Assembly (NCBI RefSeq): GCF_030323265.1
Contig: NZ_CP104992.1
Span: forward strand, 1,711,501 to 1,775,500
From: Terrirhizobium terrae
GTDB taxonomy: Bacteria > Pseudomonadota > Alphaproteobacteria > Rhizobiales > Rhizobiaceae
Direction of reading: 5' to 3'
Length of the DNA stretch: 64,000 nucleotides
In this document: piece after piece, positions 49,788 to 59,831 of the stretch
How positions within the stretch are numbered: the stretch's first letter is position 1
How the letters are laid out: each line of letters starts with the position of its first letter
Notes under the pieces: generated by a model
Told to the model about the DNA's origin: nothing
The model's input: the letters and a program-made list of their open reading frames with translations, nothing else
The model's database searches: none
Made by a program: the position numbers and the translations under genes

Positions 49788-50923
49788 TCAGGTGTCGAAG
49801 AATTCCTTCATCCGAGCGAAGAAGCCGGTCGATTCCGGATTGTTCTCCTTGGACGAGATTTCCTCGAATTCCTGCAAAAGCTCACGCTGACGCTTGGTCA
49901 GCTTCTGCGGCGTCTCAATACCGATCTGGATATAGAGGTCGCCCGTTTGCGACGAACGCAGAACCGGCATGCCCTTGCCCTTGAGGCGGAACTGCTTGCC
50001 GGCCTGGGTGCCTTCCGGCACCGACACGCGCGACTTGGAACCGTCCAGGGTCCCGACATCGAACGTGCCGCCGAGCGCTGCCGTCGTCATCGAGATCGGC
50101 ACGGCGCAATAGAGATCGGCGCCGTCGCGCTGGAAGAACTCGTGCGGCGTAACCGACAGGAAGATGTAGAGATCGCCAGCCGGGCCGCCACGGGCGCCGG
50201 CTTCGCCTTCGCCCTGCAGGCGGATGCGGGTGCCGTCCTCGATGCCGGCCGGGATGTTGACCGAAAGCGAACGCTCCTCGGTCACGCGGCCTTGGCCGTG
50301 GCACTTCGTGCAGGGATCGGTGATCGTCTGGCCGCGGCCATGACAGGTCGGGCAGGTGCGCTCAACCGAGAAGAAGCCCTGGGAGGCGCGTACGCGGCCC
50401 GAGCCCTGACAGGTGCCGCAGGTCTTCGGCTGCGTGCCGGGCTTGGCGCCCGAGCCGGAACACACGTCGCAGGTGATCGAGGTCGGGACCCGGATCTGCG
50501 CCGTCTTGCCCGTATAGGCTTCTTCCAGCGAAATTTCCATGTTGTAGCGAAGATCGGCACCGCGTTCGCGGCCGCCTGCGGAACGACGCGCACGGCCGCC
50601 CCCATCATCTCGCCGAATATGTCTTCGAAAATGTCGGAGAAGCCGCCCTGGGCTCCGCCGAAGCCGCCGCCGCCGAAACCGCCGCCCATGCCGCCCTGTT
50701 CGAAGGCCGCGTGGCCGTAACGATCATAGGCCGCACGCTTTTGCGGGTCCTTTAGGGTCTCATAGGCTTCGTTGAGTTCCTTGAACTTCTTCTCGGCCTC
50801 GGCATCACCCGGATTCTTGTCCGGATGGTACTTCATGGCCATCTTGCGGAAGGCGCTCTTCAGCTCCTTCTCGTCAGCGGTTTTGCCGACACCCAGGGTT
50901 TCGTAAAAGTCTGCTTTGGCCAT
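49788..50923 (-). CDS. dnaJ: molecular chaperone DnaJ, frameshifted
   Basis: The Hsp40 partner of DnaK, about 378 residues when repaired. J domain with HPD in [10 protein letters not shown], Gly/Phe region [14 protein letters not shown], four zinc repeats ([32 protein letters not shown]) and the C-terminal peptide-binding domains. The frame breaks at C5 50599-50603 (G5 in coding sense; six are needed), so that GEMMGGGRARR joins [19 protein letters not shown]. Most likely a sequencing deletion. It lies 92 bp after dnaK. Confidence 0.96.
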
Positions 50924-50949
50924 TCAGGTAACCGGCTCCGGAAACGTAG

Positions 50950-50972
50950 TCCGGCTGCACAAGGCAGCCGGA
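50950..50972. other. dnaK-dnaJ intergenic hairpin
   Basis: TCCGGCTGC (50950-50958) and GCAGCCGGA (50964-50972) form a perfect 9-bp stem with a 5-base loop. Read in the dnaK-dnaJ direction it is not followed by Ts, so it could stabilise the dnaK mRNA end or weaken read-through rather than end transcription. Confidence 0.65.
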
Positions 50973-51015
50973 TTTCTTAGTCGACTATCTTGGGGCGTCC
51001 GTCAACGGACCCCGT

Positions 51016-52920
<1,905 letters not shown>

Positions 52921-53033
52921 TTCTTCTCTCTCCTTTAAGCGAACCGTCTGGACCCCGAGAGGCGTTCCGGTGACAGTTCCTCGACTGGGATGGTCTTTGC
53001 ATTGTCGCAGCATCGGCTGCGGTCATGCGGCGT

Positions 53034-53062
53034 ATATAAGGACGGGTTTTTCGGACTGCAAG
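53034..53062 (-). promoter_or_regulatory. heat-shock (RpoH-type) promoter of dnaK
   Basis: On the minus strand CTTGCA (-35, 53062-53057), 17 bp, then TTATAT (-10, 53039-53034) preceded by CC. This fits the alphaproteobacterial RpoH pattern (CTTG at -35, CCTTATAT at -10). Transcription would start near 53027, about 105 bases before the dnaK ATG. Confidence 0.75.
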
Positions 53063-53123
53063 GCAGGAAATCGCCTGCCTTCCAGCAAAAAATAGCGTTT
53101 TTTCGATTGCCTCTTTCGGTGGG

Positions 53124-55724
53124 CTACTGGCCCATGATGACGTCGAGAAGCGTCGTGCGACGCGTCTGCTGTGGTTGGTAGACATGGCCGCCGTCCGGAC
53201 CGACGTCCGCGGGAGGCATCATACCGCCGCCGACATCACCCGGAGGCACCGGTCCGCCTGCATCGTACGGGCCGCGATACTGGCGATAATCACGATATCC
53301 GCTGCCCTGCTCCTCACGCACATTGCCGCCGCCGTAACCGCCGTCACGGTAGTCGCGCGGTGGGCGGTTGTCATAGCGGGCAGTGTCGCCACCGTTATTG
53401 CAGACCGCGTTGTCGCCATAGGGGCAGGGGATTGCGCGAGCGGGTTCGGGGTAGGGTTGCTGGTTGCCGCGCCGCTGCGTCGGCTGTTCCAGCGCGGCCT
53501 CCGATCTGTCGGGGATCCGGCCCGGAACCTGTGGCTGTGGGGATGCCTGCTGAGAGGGTGCTGCCGGCGCCGGCGGGAACGCGTCCTGGGACGGATAGCC
53601 CTGCTGCTGGCCAGAGCCTGGGATGATGCCGGAAATGATGTCGCCGATCGAAGTGGAGGGCGACTGTTCCTGCTCCGTCGCCGGCGGCAGCGCCAGGCCG
53701 TCGCTGAAGCCGAAAAGCGGCGTCGGGCTGTAGCCGTGCATCGCCGTTGTCATATATTCCTTCCAGGCCTTGGCCGGCAGGCCGCCGCCCGTCACCTTCT
53801 TCATGTAGGTGCCGTCGTCATTGCCGAACCAGATGCCGGTCGTCATGATGCTCGTGTACCCGACGAAAAGCGCATCGCGGAAGGATTGCGTCGTGCCGGA
53901 CTTGCCGGCCACCTGCCAGCCGTCGAGGCGTGCGGCGCGGCTGGTGCCGCTGTTAACGACGCCATTCATCATGCTGTTCATCGCCGCCGCCACCGGTTCG
54001 CTGAGAACGCGCGGTGGGTTGCTGTAGTCGGCTTCGTAGAGAACCTTGCCGTCCGGATCGGTGATCCGTTTCACGATATGCGGCGTCGCCTTGTAGCCAC
54101 CGTTCATGAAGGAGGCGTAGGAAGAAGTCAGCTCGACCAGCGAGACTTCCGACGTGCCGAGCGCGATCGAGGCATTCGGTTGAATATCGGAATCGACACC
54201 GAGGCGATGGGCGAGCGAAATGACCTTTTCGGGTGTCTCAGCCATGACGAGCTGCGCTGCGACCGTGTTCAGCGAATGCGCCATCGCATAGGACAGCGGC
54301 ACGGGCCCCTTGTATTCCTTCTCGTAATTTTCCGGCGTCCAGTTGCCGATCCGAACCGGCGCGTCGTTGACGATCGTGTCCGGCGTGTAGCCGCCTTCCA
54401 GCGCTGCTGCGTAGACGAAAGGCTTGAAGGCCGAGCCCGGCTGGCGCTTGGCCTTGGCCGCACGGTTGAACTGGCTTTCGGCATAGTCGCGCCCGCCGAC
54501 GACGGCGCGGATCGCGCCGGTTGCGTCGACGGAGACCAGCGCTGCCTGCGAGGCGTTGAGCTTCTTGCCTTCCTTGTCGAGAATGTCGTTCAGCGACTTG
54601 CTGGCCGCGTCTTCGAGCCGCGTGTCGATCGTCGTCTCGACGGTCACGTCGACCTTCGGCTCGCCGATCAGGCTTTTCACCTCATCGACCACCATGTCGG
54701 CGGCATAGTGCTGCGGGCCGGACCAGTAGCTCTTGGCCTTGGCCGGCGGCTGCGCCATCGCGGTATTGTAGTCGCTGTCGGTGATGTAGCCTTCTTCGCG
54801 CATCGTGCCGAGCACGACCTTGGCGCGCTCTTTCGCAGCTTCCGGGTCGCGCGCCGGGGACAGGCGCGACGGCGCCTTCAGAAGGCCCGCAAGCGTGGCG
54901 GCTTCACCGAGACTGATCTCCTGCGCAGACTTGTTGAAATAGCGCCGCGATGCTGCTTCCACGCCATAGGCGCTGGAACCGAAGAACACCCGGTTCAGGT
55001 ACATGGCAAGGATCTGGTCCTTGCTGAATTTGTGTTCCAGCCAGAAGGAGAGCAGCACTTCCTGGATCTTGCGCTCGAAGGTGCGGTCGGGCGACAGGAA
55101 CAGGTTTTTCGCCAGCTGCTGGGTGATCGTCGAGCCGCCCTGGATCGGCTGGCCTGTCAGGTTGTTGACGAAGGCGCGGGCAAGGCCGAACGGATCGACG
55201 CCGAAATGCGAATAAAAACGCCGGTCCTCGATCGAGATGACCGCCTGCGGCAGGTAGGGCGACATCTGTTCCAGTGACAGAGCCTCGCCGCCGGTCGTGC
55301 CGCGATTGGCGATGACCGAGCCGTCGATCGCGGTGATCTTCATGTTCGGCGGGCGATCGGGAATGGACCATGTGCTCGCGGCAGGCATCTGCGCGCCGTA
55401 ATAGAGCACCAGACCGCCGACGCCGATCGCGGCCCATATGCCGAGCACGACGCACCAGTAGATGAGCCTACGCAATGGCGCGAACAGTCCGCCGCCGCCG
55501 TCATCGCGACGATCCTTGCGCTTGGAAGCCTTGGCCGGCTTGCCGCGGTCGCGCCGGCTGTTTTCGGAGCGGGATTGGGATTTGGGTTCGGACCGCGCGC
55601 GCTTCGACGTCTTCCGCTGGCCGCCGATACGATCGTCGGAATCCAGGCGAAATTCTTCGTCGTCTTCCACTTCATCTTCGAAGGAAGGTTCGACGCGTCT
55701 GTCTGATCTGCCCTTGGCTGCCAT
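53124..55724 (-). CDS. penicillin-binding protein 1A (bifunctional transglycosylase/transpeptidase)
   Basis: Class A PBP building peptidoglycan in the periplasm. ATG 55724, 866 residues. A cytoplasmic, highly charged tail of about 80 residues is followed by a membrane anchor (WCVVLGIWAAIGVGGLVLYYG). The glycosyltransferase domain has the catalytic Glu in ISIEDRRFYSHFGVD and GGSTITQQLAKNLFL. The transpeptidase domain has the SxxK Ser in GSAFKPFVYA, SLN in AHSLNTVAAQL, and KSGTTQ. The last 170 residues are Pro/Gln/Gly-rich and disordered, with CPYGDNAVCNN. The long charged head and Gly-rich tail are typical of rhizobial forms. Confidence 0.95.
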   Translation of the reverse strand: MAAKGRSDRRVEPSFEDEVEDDEEFRLDSDDRIGGQRKTSKRARSEPKSQSRSENSRRDRGKPAKASKRKDRRDDGGGGLFAPLRRLIYWCVVLGIWAAIGVGGLVLYYGAQMPAASTWSIPDRPPNMKITAIDGSVIANRGTTGGEALSLEQMSPYLPQAVISIEDRRFYSHFGVDPFGLARAFVNNLTGQPIQGGSTITQQLAKNLFLSPDRTFERKIQEVLLSFWLEHKFSKDQILAMYLNRVFFGSSAYGVEAASRRYFNKSAQEISLGEAATLAGLLKAPSRLSPARDPEAAKERAKVVLGTMREEGYITDSDYNTAMAQPPAKAKSYWSGPQHYAADMVVDEVKSLIGEPKVDVTVETTIDTRLEDAASKSLNDILDKEGKKLNASQAALVSVDATGAIRAVVGGRDYAESQFNRAAKAKRQPGSAFKPFVYAAALEGGYTPDTIVNDAPVRIGNWTPENYEKEYKGPVPLSYAMAHSLNTVAAQLVMAETPEKVISLAHRLGVDSDIQPNASIALGTSEVSLVELTSSYASFMNGGYKATPHIVKRITDPDGKVLYEADYSNPPRVLSEPVAAAMNSMMNGVVNSGTSRAARLDGWQVAGKSGTTQSFRDALFVGYTSIMTTGIWFGNDDGTYMKKVTGGGLPAKAWKEYMTTAMHGYSPTPLFGFSDGLALPPATEQEQSPSTSIGDIISGIIPGSGQQQGYPSQDAFPPAPAAPSQQASPQPQVPGRIPDRSEAALEQPTQRRGNQQPYPEPARAIPCPYGDNAVCNNGGDTARYDNRPPRDYRDGGYGGGNVREEQGSGYRDYRQYRGPYDAGGPVPPGDVGGGMMPPADVGPDGGHVYQPQQTRRTTLLDVIMGQ

Positions 55725-56055
55725 ATGGGCCGGCGGTCCCCGTAATATTCGCGTGTCGGGAAACAATCCCGACAACAGTCTGTGGCCCTCTGCTCCCAGA
55801 AGCCCTCGCTGGACTCTAAATGCGGCGATTTAAGGAGGTGTAAAAGGCAAACGGTTGGTAAAGGGTGGAAGGGACTATCGAATGAACTGTTTTGTAAGGA
55901 AGCGGAAACCCTGCGAATACGGGCCTTTTCAAGGGTTTCCGGGTTTGGTAATATGAGTAAATACTGAAATAAAGAAGACGTGAGACTTGGCATCCGATGC
56001 TGCGCGAGAGAGGAGCTTGCGCAGCTTTTGCATGGAGGCCCTGAGGGAGGGAGCA
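55725..56055. other. intergenic region between PBP1A and a small gene
   Basis: 331 bp holding the PBP1A promoter and the start of the small-protein island. I see no clear terminator or ORF with a ribosome binding site; GAAATAAAGAAGA near 55966 is A-rich. Nothing else can be named. Confidence 0.5.
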
Positions 56056-56238
56056 ATGCATAAGATCGTCGAAGCTGTGGTGCGTAATGGCGACCGGCGC
56101 ACCCCGATCGGCCTGATGACCATCAAGCAGGCACTGGAGATGGTCGAGAGGTCGAATTTCGAATTCAGCCATCCGGAACATGAAGCGGGCAGGACGGATA
56201 TATTCGTCAGTCGAGACGTTCTTGCCAAAATGATCTGA
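56056..56238 (+). CDS. small hypothetical protein (60 aa)
   Basis: Not recognised. ATG 56056 follows GAGGGAGGGAGCA, a strong site; the open frame extends to 55987 without one. The product is soluble and mixed alpha/beta (IGLMTIKQALEMVERS; TDIFVSRDVLAKMI). It is the first of five small genes on this strand with clear ribosome binding sites. Confidence 0.65.
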   Translation: MHKIVEAVVRNGDRRTPIGLMTIKQALEMVERSNFEFSHPEHEAGRTDIFVSRDVLAKMI

Positions 56239-56363
56239 GCCAATGGCATGGCCGGATCCCGTCGATGAGAGAATGCAACCCGGCCGCGAACGCGCATTCG
56301 TGATTTGGGCGATCCGCCGCGGCATGCCATTGTTTTTCACGCAACAAGCGAAAGGAGAATGAC

Positions 56364-56573
56364 ATGAAGACAGTTCTCATCGTCGCTGCCGTGCTCGGCC
56401 TGACGTCATCCGCAGCCCTTGCGGAATGCGCCGGTCACAAGGTCACGGCCTCGAACGAGGTGGACAAGGAGTTCACCACCGCAAGCATTGCGACAACTCC
56501 GGCCCAAGCGGAGTTGAAACAGGCGGGCCAGCAGGCTGAAACCGCCAAGGAAGGCCAGAAGGCAACGGAATAA
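56364..56573 (+). CDS. small exported protein (69 aa)
   Basis: The first 20 residues (MKTVLIVAAVLGLTSSAALA) are a good signal peptide cleaved before ECAGHK. The mature part is 49 residues, hydrophilic, rich in Ala, Gln, Lys and Glu, with one Cys. AAAGGAG lies before the ATG. Function unknown; the size fits small periplasmic stress proteins. Confidence 0.7.
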   Translation: MKTVLIVAAVLGLTSSAALAECAGHKVTASNEVDKEFTTASIATTPAQAELKQAGQQAETAKEGQKATE

Positions 56574-56675
56574 TCGATATTTCCGCGTCGGGCTTTTCGT
56601 CCGGCGCGGATCAGCGGGCTGTGTGGAACATCTCACGCCGCGCGGGATTGTCTTCTCCAGACCGAGGAGAAGAAC

Positions 56676-56915
56676 ATGGCCAAGAAATCCCTGACAGCAG
56701 GTTTTACCGGCGACGTGGACGAAGACGAACGAGTCTCGACCAGGACGAGAACGGCGATCGCCAGGGCCAAGGACGAGGCCGGCATGGTTGCCGCCCACGC
56801 GGCCGATCATCCAACAGCAACCGGTTCCGCGGTCGTTGCCGTGGGACTTGTGGGACTGGCGATCGGCTATCTACTTGGCGCCACCTCCGCATCGCGCTCA
56901 GGCCGCTGGCGCTAA
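56676..56915 (+). CDS. small membrane protein (79 aa), DUF883-like anchor
   Basis: The N-terminal half is charged (DVDEDERVSTRTRTAIARAKDEAG), followed by HPTATGSAVVAVGLVGLAIGYLLGA, one membrane helix with the same HPxAT...GxAxGY pattern as the protein at 57813. GAGGAGAAGA precedes the ATG. It is probably a tail-anchored inner-membrane protein; function unknown. Confidence 0.7.
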   Translation: MAKKSLTAGFTGDVDEDERVSTRTRTAIARAKDEAGMVAAHAADHPTATGSAVVAVGLVGLAIGYLLGATSASRSGRWR

Positions 56916-56967
56916 TGGTCAAGCAACCGACGCCCGGCTCGGCTGGATTTTCGGCCGGTCAATTCCG

Positions 56968-56992
56968 GGAACCAAGCGCCGGGATCGCCGTT
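56968..56992 (+). promoter_or_regulatory. EcfG (general stress sigma) promoter candidate 1
   Basis: GGAAC (56968-56972), 16 bp, CGTT (56989-56992): an exact match to the alphaproteobacterial EcfG/RpoE2 consensus. The ATG of the next gene is 30 bp further. Confidence 0.75.
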
Positions 56993-57022
56993 GGACTTTC
57001 AGGAACCTGAAAGGAGGCGAAC

Positions 57023-57220
57023 ATGCCGAACAGAGATCCTATTCCGACGCCCACATCCGATACGCCGAGAGGCCCAGTTCCCTCAGGTGGCGTCCCCGAC
57101 AGGACCCAGGAAAAGCCGCCTTTGACGCCGGCGCAGGACAAGGGTGACAGTAAGAACCCCCAGGATCCTACGCTCAATCCGGCACTTCTGCCGGTCGGCG
57201 ATCCCGCGGGAATGGCGTAG
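57023..57220 (+). CDS. small Pro-rich hypothetical protein (65 aa)
   Basis: A hydrophilic protein with Pro making up about a fifth of its residues (PIPTPTSDTPRGPVPSGGVP; NPALLPVGDPAGMA), likely unfolded. AAAGGAGG is well placed before the ATG, and an EcfG-type promoter lies just upstream. No homologue is recognised. Confidence 0.65.
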   Translation: MPNRDPIPTPTSDTPRGPVPSGGVPDRTQEKPPLTPAQDKGDSKNPQDPTLNPALLPVGDPAGMA

Positions 57221-57251
57221 CGTTAAGCGCTATTACAAAATCTCTATAGAT

Positions 57252-57284
57252 CCTATGGCGGGCAGGCATCGTGCCCGCCATAGG
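57252..57284. other. 13-bp perfect inverted repeat
   Basis: CCTATGGCGGGCA (57252-57264), a 7-base loop, and its perfect complement (57272-57284). It is followed by GCGCGTTCAC, not Ts, so it is not a standard terminator, though it could end the previous transcript weakly. It lies in a 283-bp gap whose remaining part shows no gene. Confidence 0.8.
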
Positions 57285-57503
57285 CGCGTTCACGTAGGCG
57301 TTAAGCCCCAAGATTGTACCCGCGTTAACTTGTTGTTGATCTTTAGGCAGCCCGTCGCCAAATTGGCGCCGCTGTGGTTGGGGTTAAGTCAGACGTGGAC
57401 ATGGGTCGGGTTATTTGAAGCCGCCTCCGTTCATCGTCTTTTTCGAGCTGCCCGTTCTGCCGACATGAAAGTCTGCGATGGGCTTTAGATCGGGAGGATT
57501 TTG

Positions 57504-57716
57504 ATGCCGACGCCTTTGATCCGCAATCCAGTTAATCCGGAACAGCTTACCCTTCTGCAGGAAGTATTCGATACGACCTGCTCGGAACACGAGATCGAGA
57601 AAGATAGCCCGGACGCGGAAGCGCTGGCGCTGATCCTGGTCAACTCTCTCCAGAAGGGTTCGAGCGAAAAGGACCAGCTGGAGGCATTGGCCGAAGCTCT
57701 GGTGCAGAGCCGCTGA
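57504..57716 (+). CDS. small acidic hypothetical protein (70 aa)
   Basis: A soluble helical protein (LLQEVFDTTCSEHEIEKD; AEALALILVNSLQKGSSEKDQLEALAEALVQSR). ATG 57504 follows GGGAGG; a TTG directly before it is also in frame. Rhizobial genomes contain similar short proteins of unknown function. It fits the small-gene island by size and strand. Confidence 0.65.
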   Translation: MPTPLIRNPVNPEQLTLLQEVFDTTCSEHEIEKDSPDAEALALILVNSLQKGSSEKDQLEALAEALVQSR

Positions 57717-57752
57717 CGATCCCAGCGCATTTCCATATCTTTGCCATACCGG

Positions 57753-57778
57753 GGAACCGAACGCGGACCTGAGAAGTT
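57753..57778 (+). promoter_or_regulatory. EcfG promoter candidate 2
   Basis: GGAAC (57753-57757), 17 bp, AGTT (57775-57778), differing from the consensus CGTT by one base. The next ATG is 35 bp further. Confidence 0.5.
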
Positions 57779-57812
57779 GAACGGTCTCTCGATCAACCTC
57801 ATGGAGGCCAGC

Positions 57813-58175
57813 ATGGCAGACACAGTCAAGAGCTTCACCCCGAGCACCAAGACCCCGTCTTTCGATCATCAGCCGAGCGAGATTTCCGACGAGATCCAGG
57901 GCCTGCGCTCGCAGATCGCCGAGCTGAGCTCGCTTCTCTCGGAAAAGACCGGCGTCGTATATGAGCGCGTCGCCGATCGCGCCAGCAGTGCGGCGAACTA
58001 CGTGTCATCCGAAGCCAGTTCTGTCGCGGGGACGATCAAGGAGCACCCGGCGGCAACCACGACGCTGTTCACACTGATCGGGGCAGTCGGTTTTGCATTG
58101 GGCTATGCGGTTGCGACCGCAACGGCCGAAAGCAAGCAAGCCTGGTATCAGCGTTATCTCGGCGATCGCTTCTGA
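57813..58175 (+). CDS. DUF883/ElaB-type membrane-anchored protein
   Basis: 120 residues: a polar N-terminus, a coiled-coil (ISDEIQGLRSQIAELSSLLSEK), a Ser/Ala-rich helix, then EHPAATTTLFTLIGAVGFALGYAVA, a C-terminal membrane anchor as in ElaB/YqjD proteins, which tether ribosomes to the membrane in stationary phase in E. coli. ATG 57813 follows GGAGG. With an EcfG-like promoter before it, a stress role is likely. Confidence 0.72.
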   Translation: MADTVKSFTPSTKTPSFDHQPSEISDEIQGLRSQIAELSSLLSEKTGVVYERVADRASSAANYVSSEASSVAGTIKEHPAATTTLFTLIGAVGFALGYAVATATAESKQAWYQRYLGDRF

Positions 58176-58181
58176 TCGCCC

Positions 58182-58679
58182 TTAGAGCGTGTCCGGTGCG
58201 CCGGCTTCCTCAGGGTGTGGTTCCTGGGCGACGTCTATCCAGATGCCGCCCGTCAGTTCCGCCATGCGCAAGGGGCTGATGCGAACCGCGGCGTTGATCG
58301 CACCGGCAGCCGGTACGACTTCTTCGAACCGCTTCAAGGATATGTCGCAATAGACTTGTAGCGGTGTTTCGAGCCCGAACGGGCAGACGCCGCCGACCGG
58401 ATGGCCGGTGATCTCGACCACGGTCTCGGCATCCAGCATTCGCGGCTTGGATCCGAACTGCGTGCGGAATTTGCGATTGTCGAGCCGCGCGGTGCCGGCC
58501 ATGACGACGACCATCGTCTCCTCGCCGGCGCGCAGGCAGATGCTCTTGGCAATCTGATCCGCTTCGACACCATGGGCTTCGGCGGCGAGTGCTACCGTTG
58601 CAGAACTTTGCTCGGTGACAATCACTTCGATATCCGGGGAATGCTGGGCGAAGAAAGCGCGGACGGACTGGAGGCTCAT
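58182..58679 (-). CDS. YbaK/EbsC family aminoacyl-tRNA deacylase
   Basis: A trans-editing domain protein related to ProX/YbaK that removes wrong amino acids from tRNA. 165 residues from ATG 58679 (MSLQSVRAFFAQHSPDIEV); ATG 58697 adds six. Motifs: QIAKSICLRAG with the catalytic-region Lys, TARLDNRKFR, and GHPVGGVCPFGLETPLQVY. It stands alone, converging with the gene at 57813. Confidence 0.9.
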   Translation of the reverse strand: MSLQSVRAFFAQHSPDIEVIVTEQSSATVALAAEAHGVEADQIAKSICLRAGEETMVVVMAGTARLDNRKFRTQFGSKPRMLDAETVVEITGHPVGGVCPFGLETPLQVYCDISLKRFEEVVPAAGAINAAVRISPLRMAELTGGIWIDVAQEPHPEEAGAPDTL

Positions 58680-58787
58680 GGGCTCACCATCGCTCATGAG
58701 CCGATTTTGAGCAAGCTTTTCAAGAGCTATGCGTTCGACGCATTACTGCGGTGCGAAATCGTGTCTGTTTTTTAAGCGCGCCTCCTG

Positions 58788-58793
58788 TATATT
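58788..58793 (+). promoter_or_regulatory. candidate -10 of the second alpha-r14 sRNA
   Basis: TATATT lies 9-14 bases before the first hairpin, the right distance for a start at about 58800. No good -35 is seen 17 bp upstream. Confidence 0.45.
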
Positions 58794-58798
58794 CAAAT

Positions 58799-58915
58799 CA
58801 TCGAAGGACGCACTCCTCCTCCCAGTGTCCTTCGTGGGGCCGACAACACCTCCTCCTCCCGGTTGTTGGCCAGTTTCAGAAGCCCGACGCACCTCCTCCC
58901 GCGTCGGGCTTTTCT
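58799..58915 (+). ncRNA. alpha-r14 (suhB/NfeR1-type) trans-acting sRNA, copy 2
   Basis: The same three-hairpin design as copy 1. Hairpin 1 pairs CGAAGGA (58802-58808) with TCCTTCG (58828-58834) and has the same inner CACT/AGTG around CCTCCTCCC. Hairpin 2 pairs GGCCGACAAC with GTTGTTGGCC (58838-58871, one G-T pair). Hairpin 3 pairs AAGCCCGACGC with GCGTCGGGCTT (58880-58911) and runs into TTTC as terminator. Stem sequences differ from copy 1 while loops are identical, the mark of a functional RNA. Confidence 0.9.
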
Positions 58916-59060
58916 GCATTTAAAGCACGGTTGGGAAATTTGGCCACGCGTCGTCAATCTTGACGCGCATGTGAGCAAGCCCTAAGTGCCTTGCATCGAA
59001 ATTTGTTTGATGGCCAGCACTTGGCTCCTGCCTCGCCTGCGACGTTCTACTCTGCAAAGT

Positions 59061-59100
59061 TCGAAATTAAGTTTGTTCCGCTCCGCAAGGGGCGGGACGG
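59061..59100 (+). repeat. partial copy of the 28.5-kb mosaic repeat
   Basis: TCGAAATT, about 10 bases, then TCCGCAAGGGG followed by a purine-rich G stretch, matches 28501-28536 in order and spacing. It lies in the leader of the cold-shock gene, and the rest of the element is not obvious. Confidence 0.4.
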
Positions 59101-59128
59101 TCGGTCATTGCACTAGAAAGGCATGGAT

Positions 59129-59338
59129 ATGGCGACGGGTACGGTTAAGTGGTTCAACGCAACCAAGGGTTATGGTTTTATTTCGCCGGACGACGGCGGT
59201 GCGGACGTTTTCGTTCACATCTCTGCTGTTGAGCGCGCTGGCCTCGGCCAGCTCAACGACGGTCAGAAGCTCTCCTACGAGCTGACGACGGACCGCCGTT
59301 CGGGCAAGGTTGCTGCAGATCAGCTGCAGTCTGCCTAA
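59129..59338 (+). CDS. cold-shock protein (CspA family)
   Basis: A 69-residue single cold-shock domain that binds single-stranded RNA/DNA. It has [14 protein letters not shown] (RNP1 KGYGFI) and DVFVHIS (RNP2). ATG 59129 is seven bases from AAGG; the ATG at 59123 is too near. The 200-bp stretch before it may hold a long leader, common for cold-shock genes. Confidence 0.95.
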   Translation: MATGTVKWFNATKGYGFISPDDGGADVFVHISAVERAGLGQLNDGQKLSYELTTDRRSGKVAADQLQSA

Positions 59339-59365
59339 TCAGCTTCAGGCAACTGCCTGAGTGAT

Positions 59366-59398
59366 GAATTCGCGGTAGCCCTGCTGCCGCGAATTTTT
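59366..59398 (+). terminator. cold-shock gene terminator
   Basis: AATTCGCGG (59367-59375) pairs with CCGCGAATT (59387-59395), then TTT. It lies 28 bp after the stop codon. Confidence 0.85.
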
Positions 59399-59831
59399 AT
59401 GGGTGCTTTCGCGGTGCCGACACGCAGATCAAGCGAACGGCGGCAGGTTCGCAGGGCCGGGTCTTGAAACCGCCACAGTCATCCACCATCTACGGCTCAA
59501 CAGCGTCCCGACGCATGCCTCGATGATCGGCCGGATGGGCCGAGCGTGGCGAAATGGCAAATACGGGAAACCGTGCCGCCTCGGAACAGGCTGAGATCTG
59601 CGTTAACGCCGTCTTTACCTGTTTTAGAGATGATGAATGCTATAGCCGCTGGGGCCGAAAGGCCCGAAAATGCGGCGGCGTCGGAATGCTTGCCCCGTTT
59701 GAAGTGACCACGGATGTACTGGCACAAGGAACGGGAGTGGAAAGGTCGGGCTTGCCCGGCCTTTTTGTTTTTCAGGCTCTTGTCCTAGATCGCGCGGCCG
59801 CCCGCAAACAGGGCTGCCGCGCGAAGGTATA
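59399..59831 (+). other. 433-bp gap with an orphan terminator-like hairpin
   Basis: No convincing gene is seen; a 93-codon frame at 59554 lacks a ribosome binding site and resembles nothing known. A hairpin GGGCC-GAAA-GGCCC lies near 59651, and AAAGGTCGGGC/GCCCGGCCTTTTT near 59741-59770 looks like a rightward terminator. With no gene to serve, it may end a small RNA. Confidence 0.45.
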
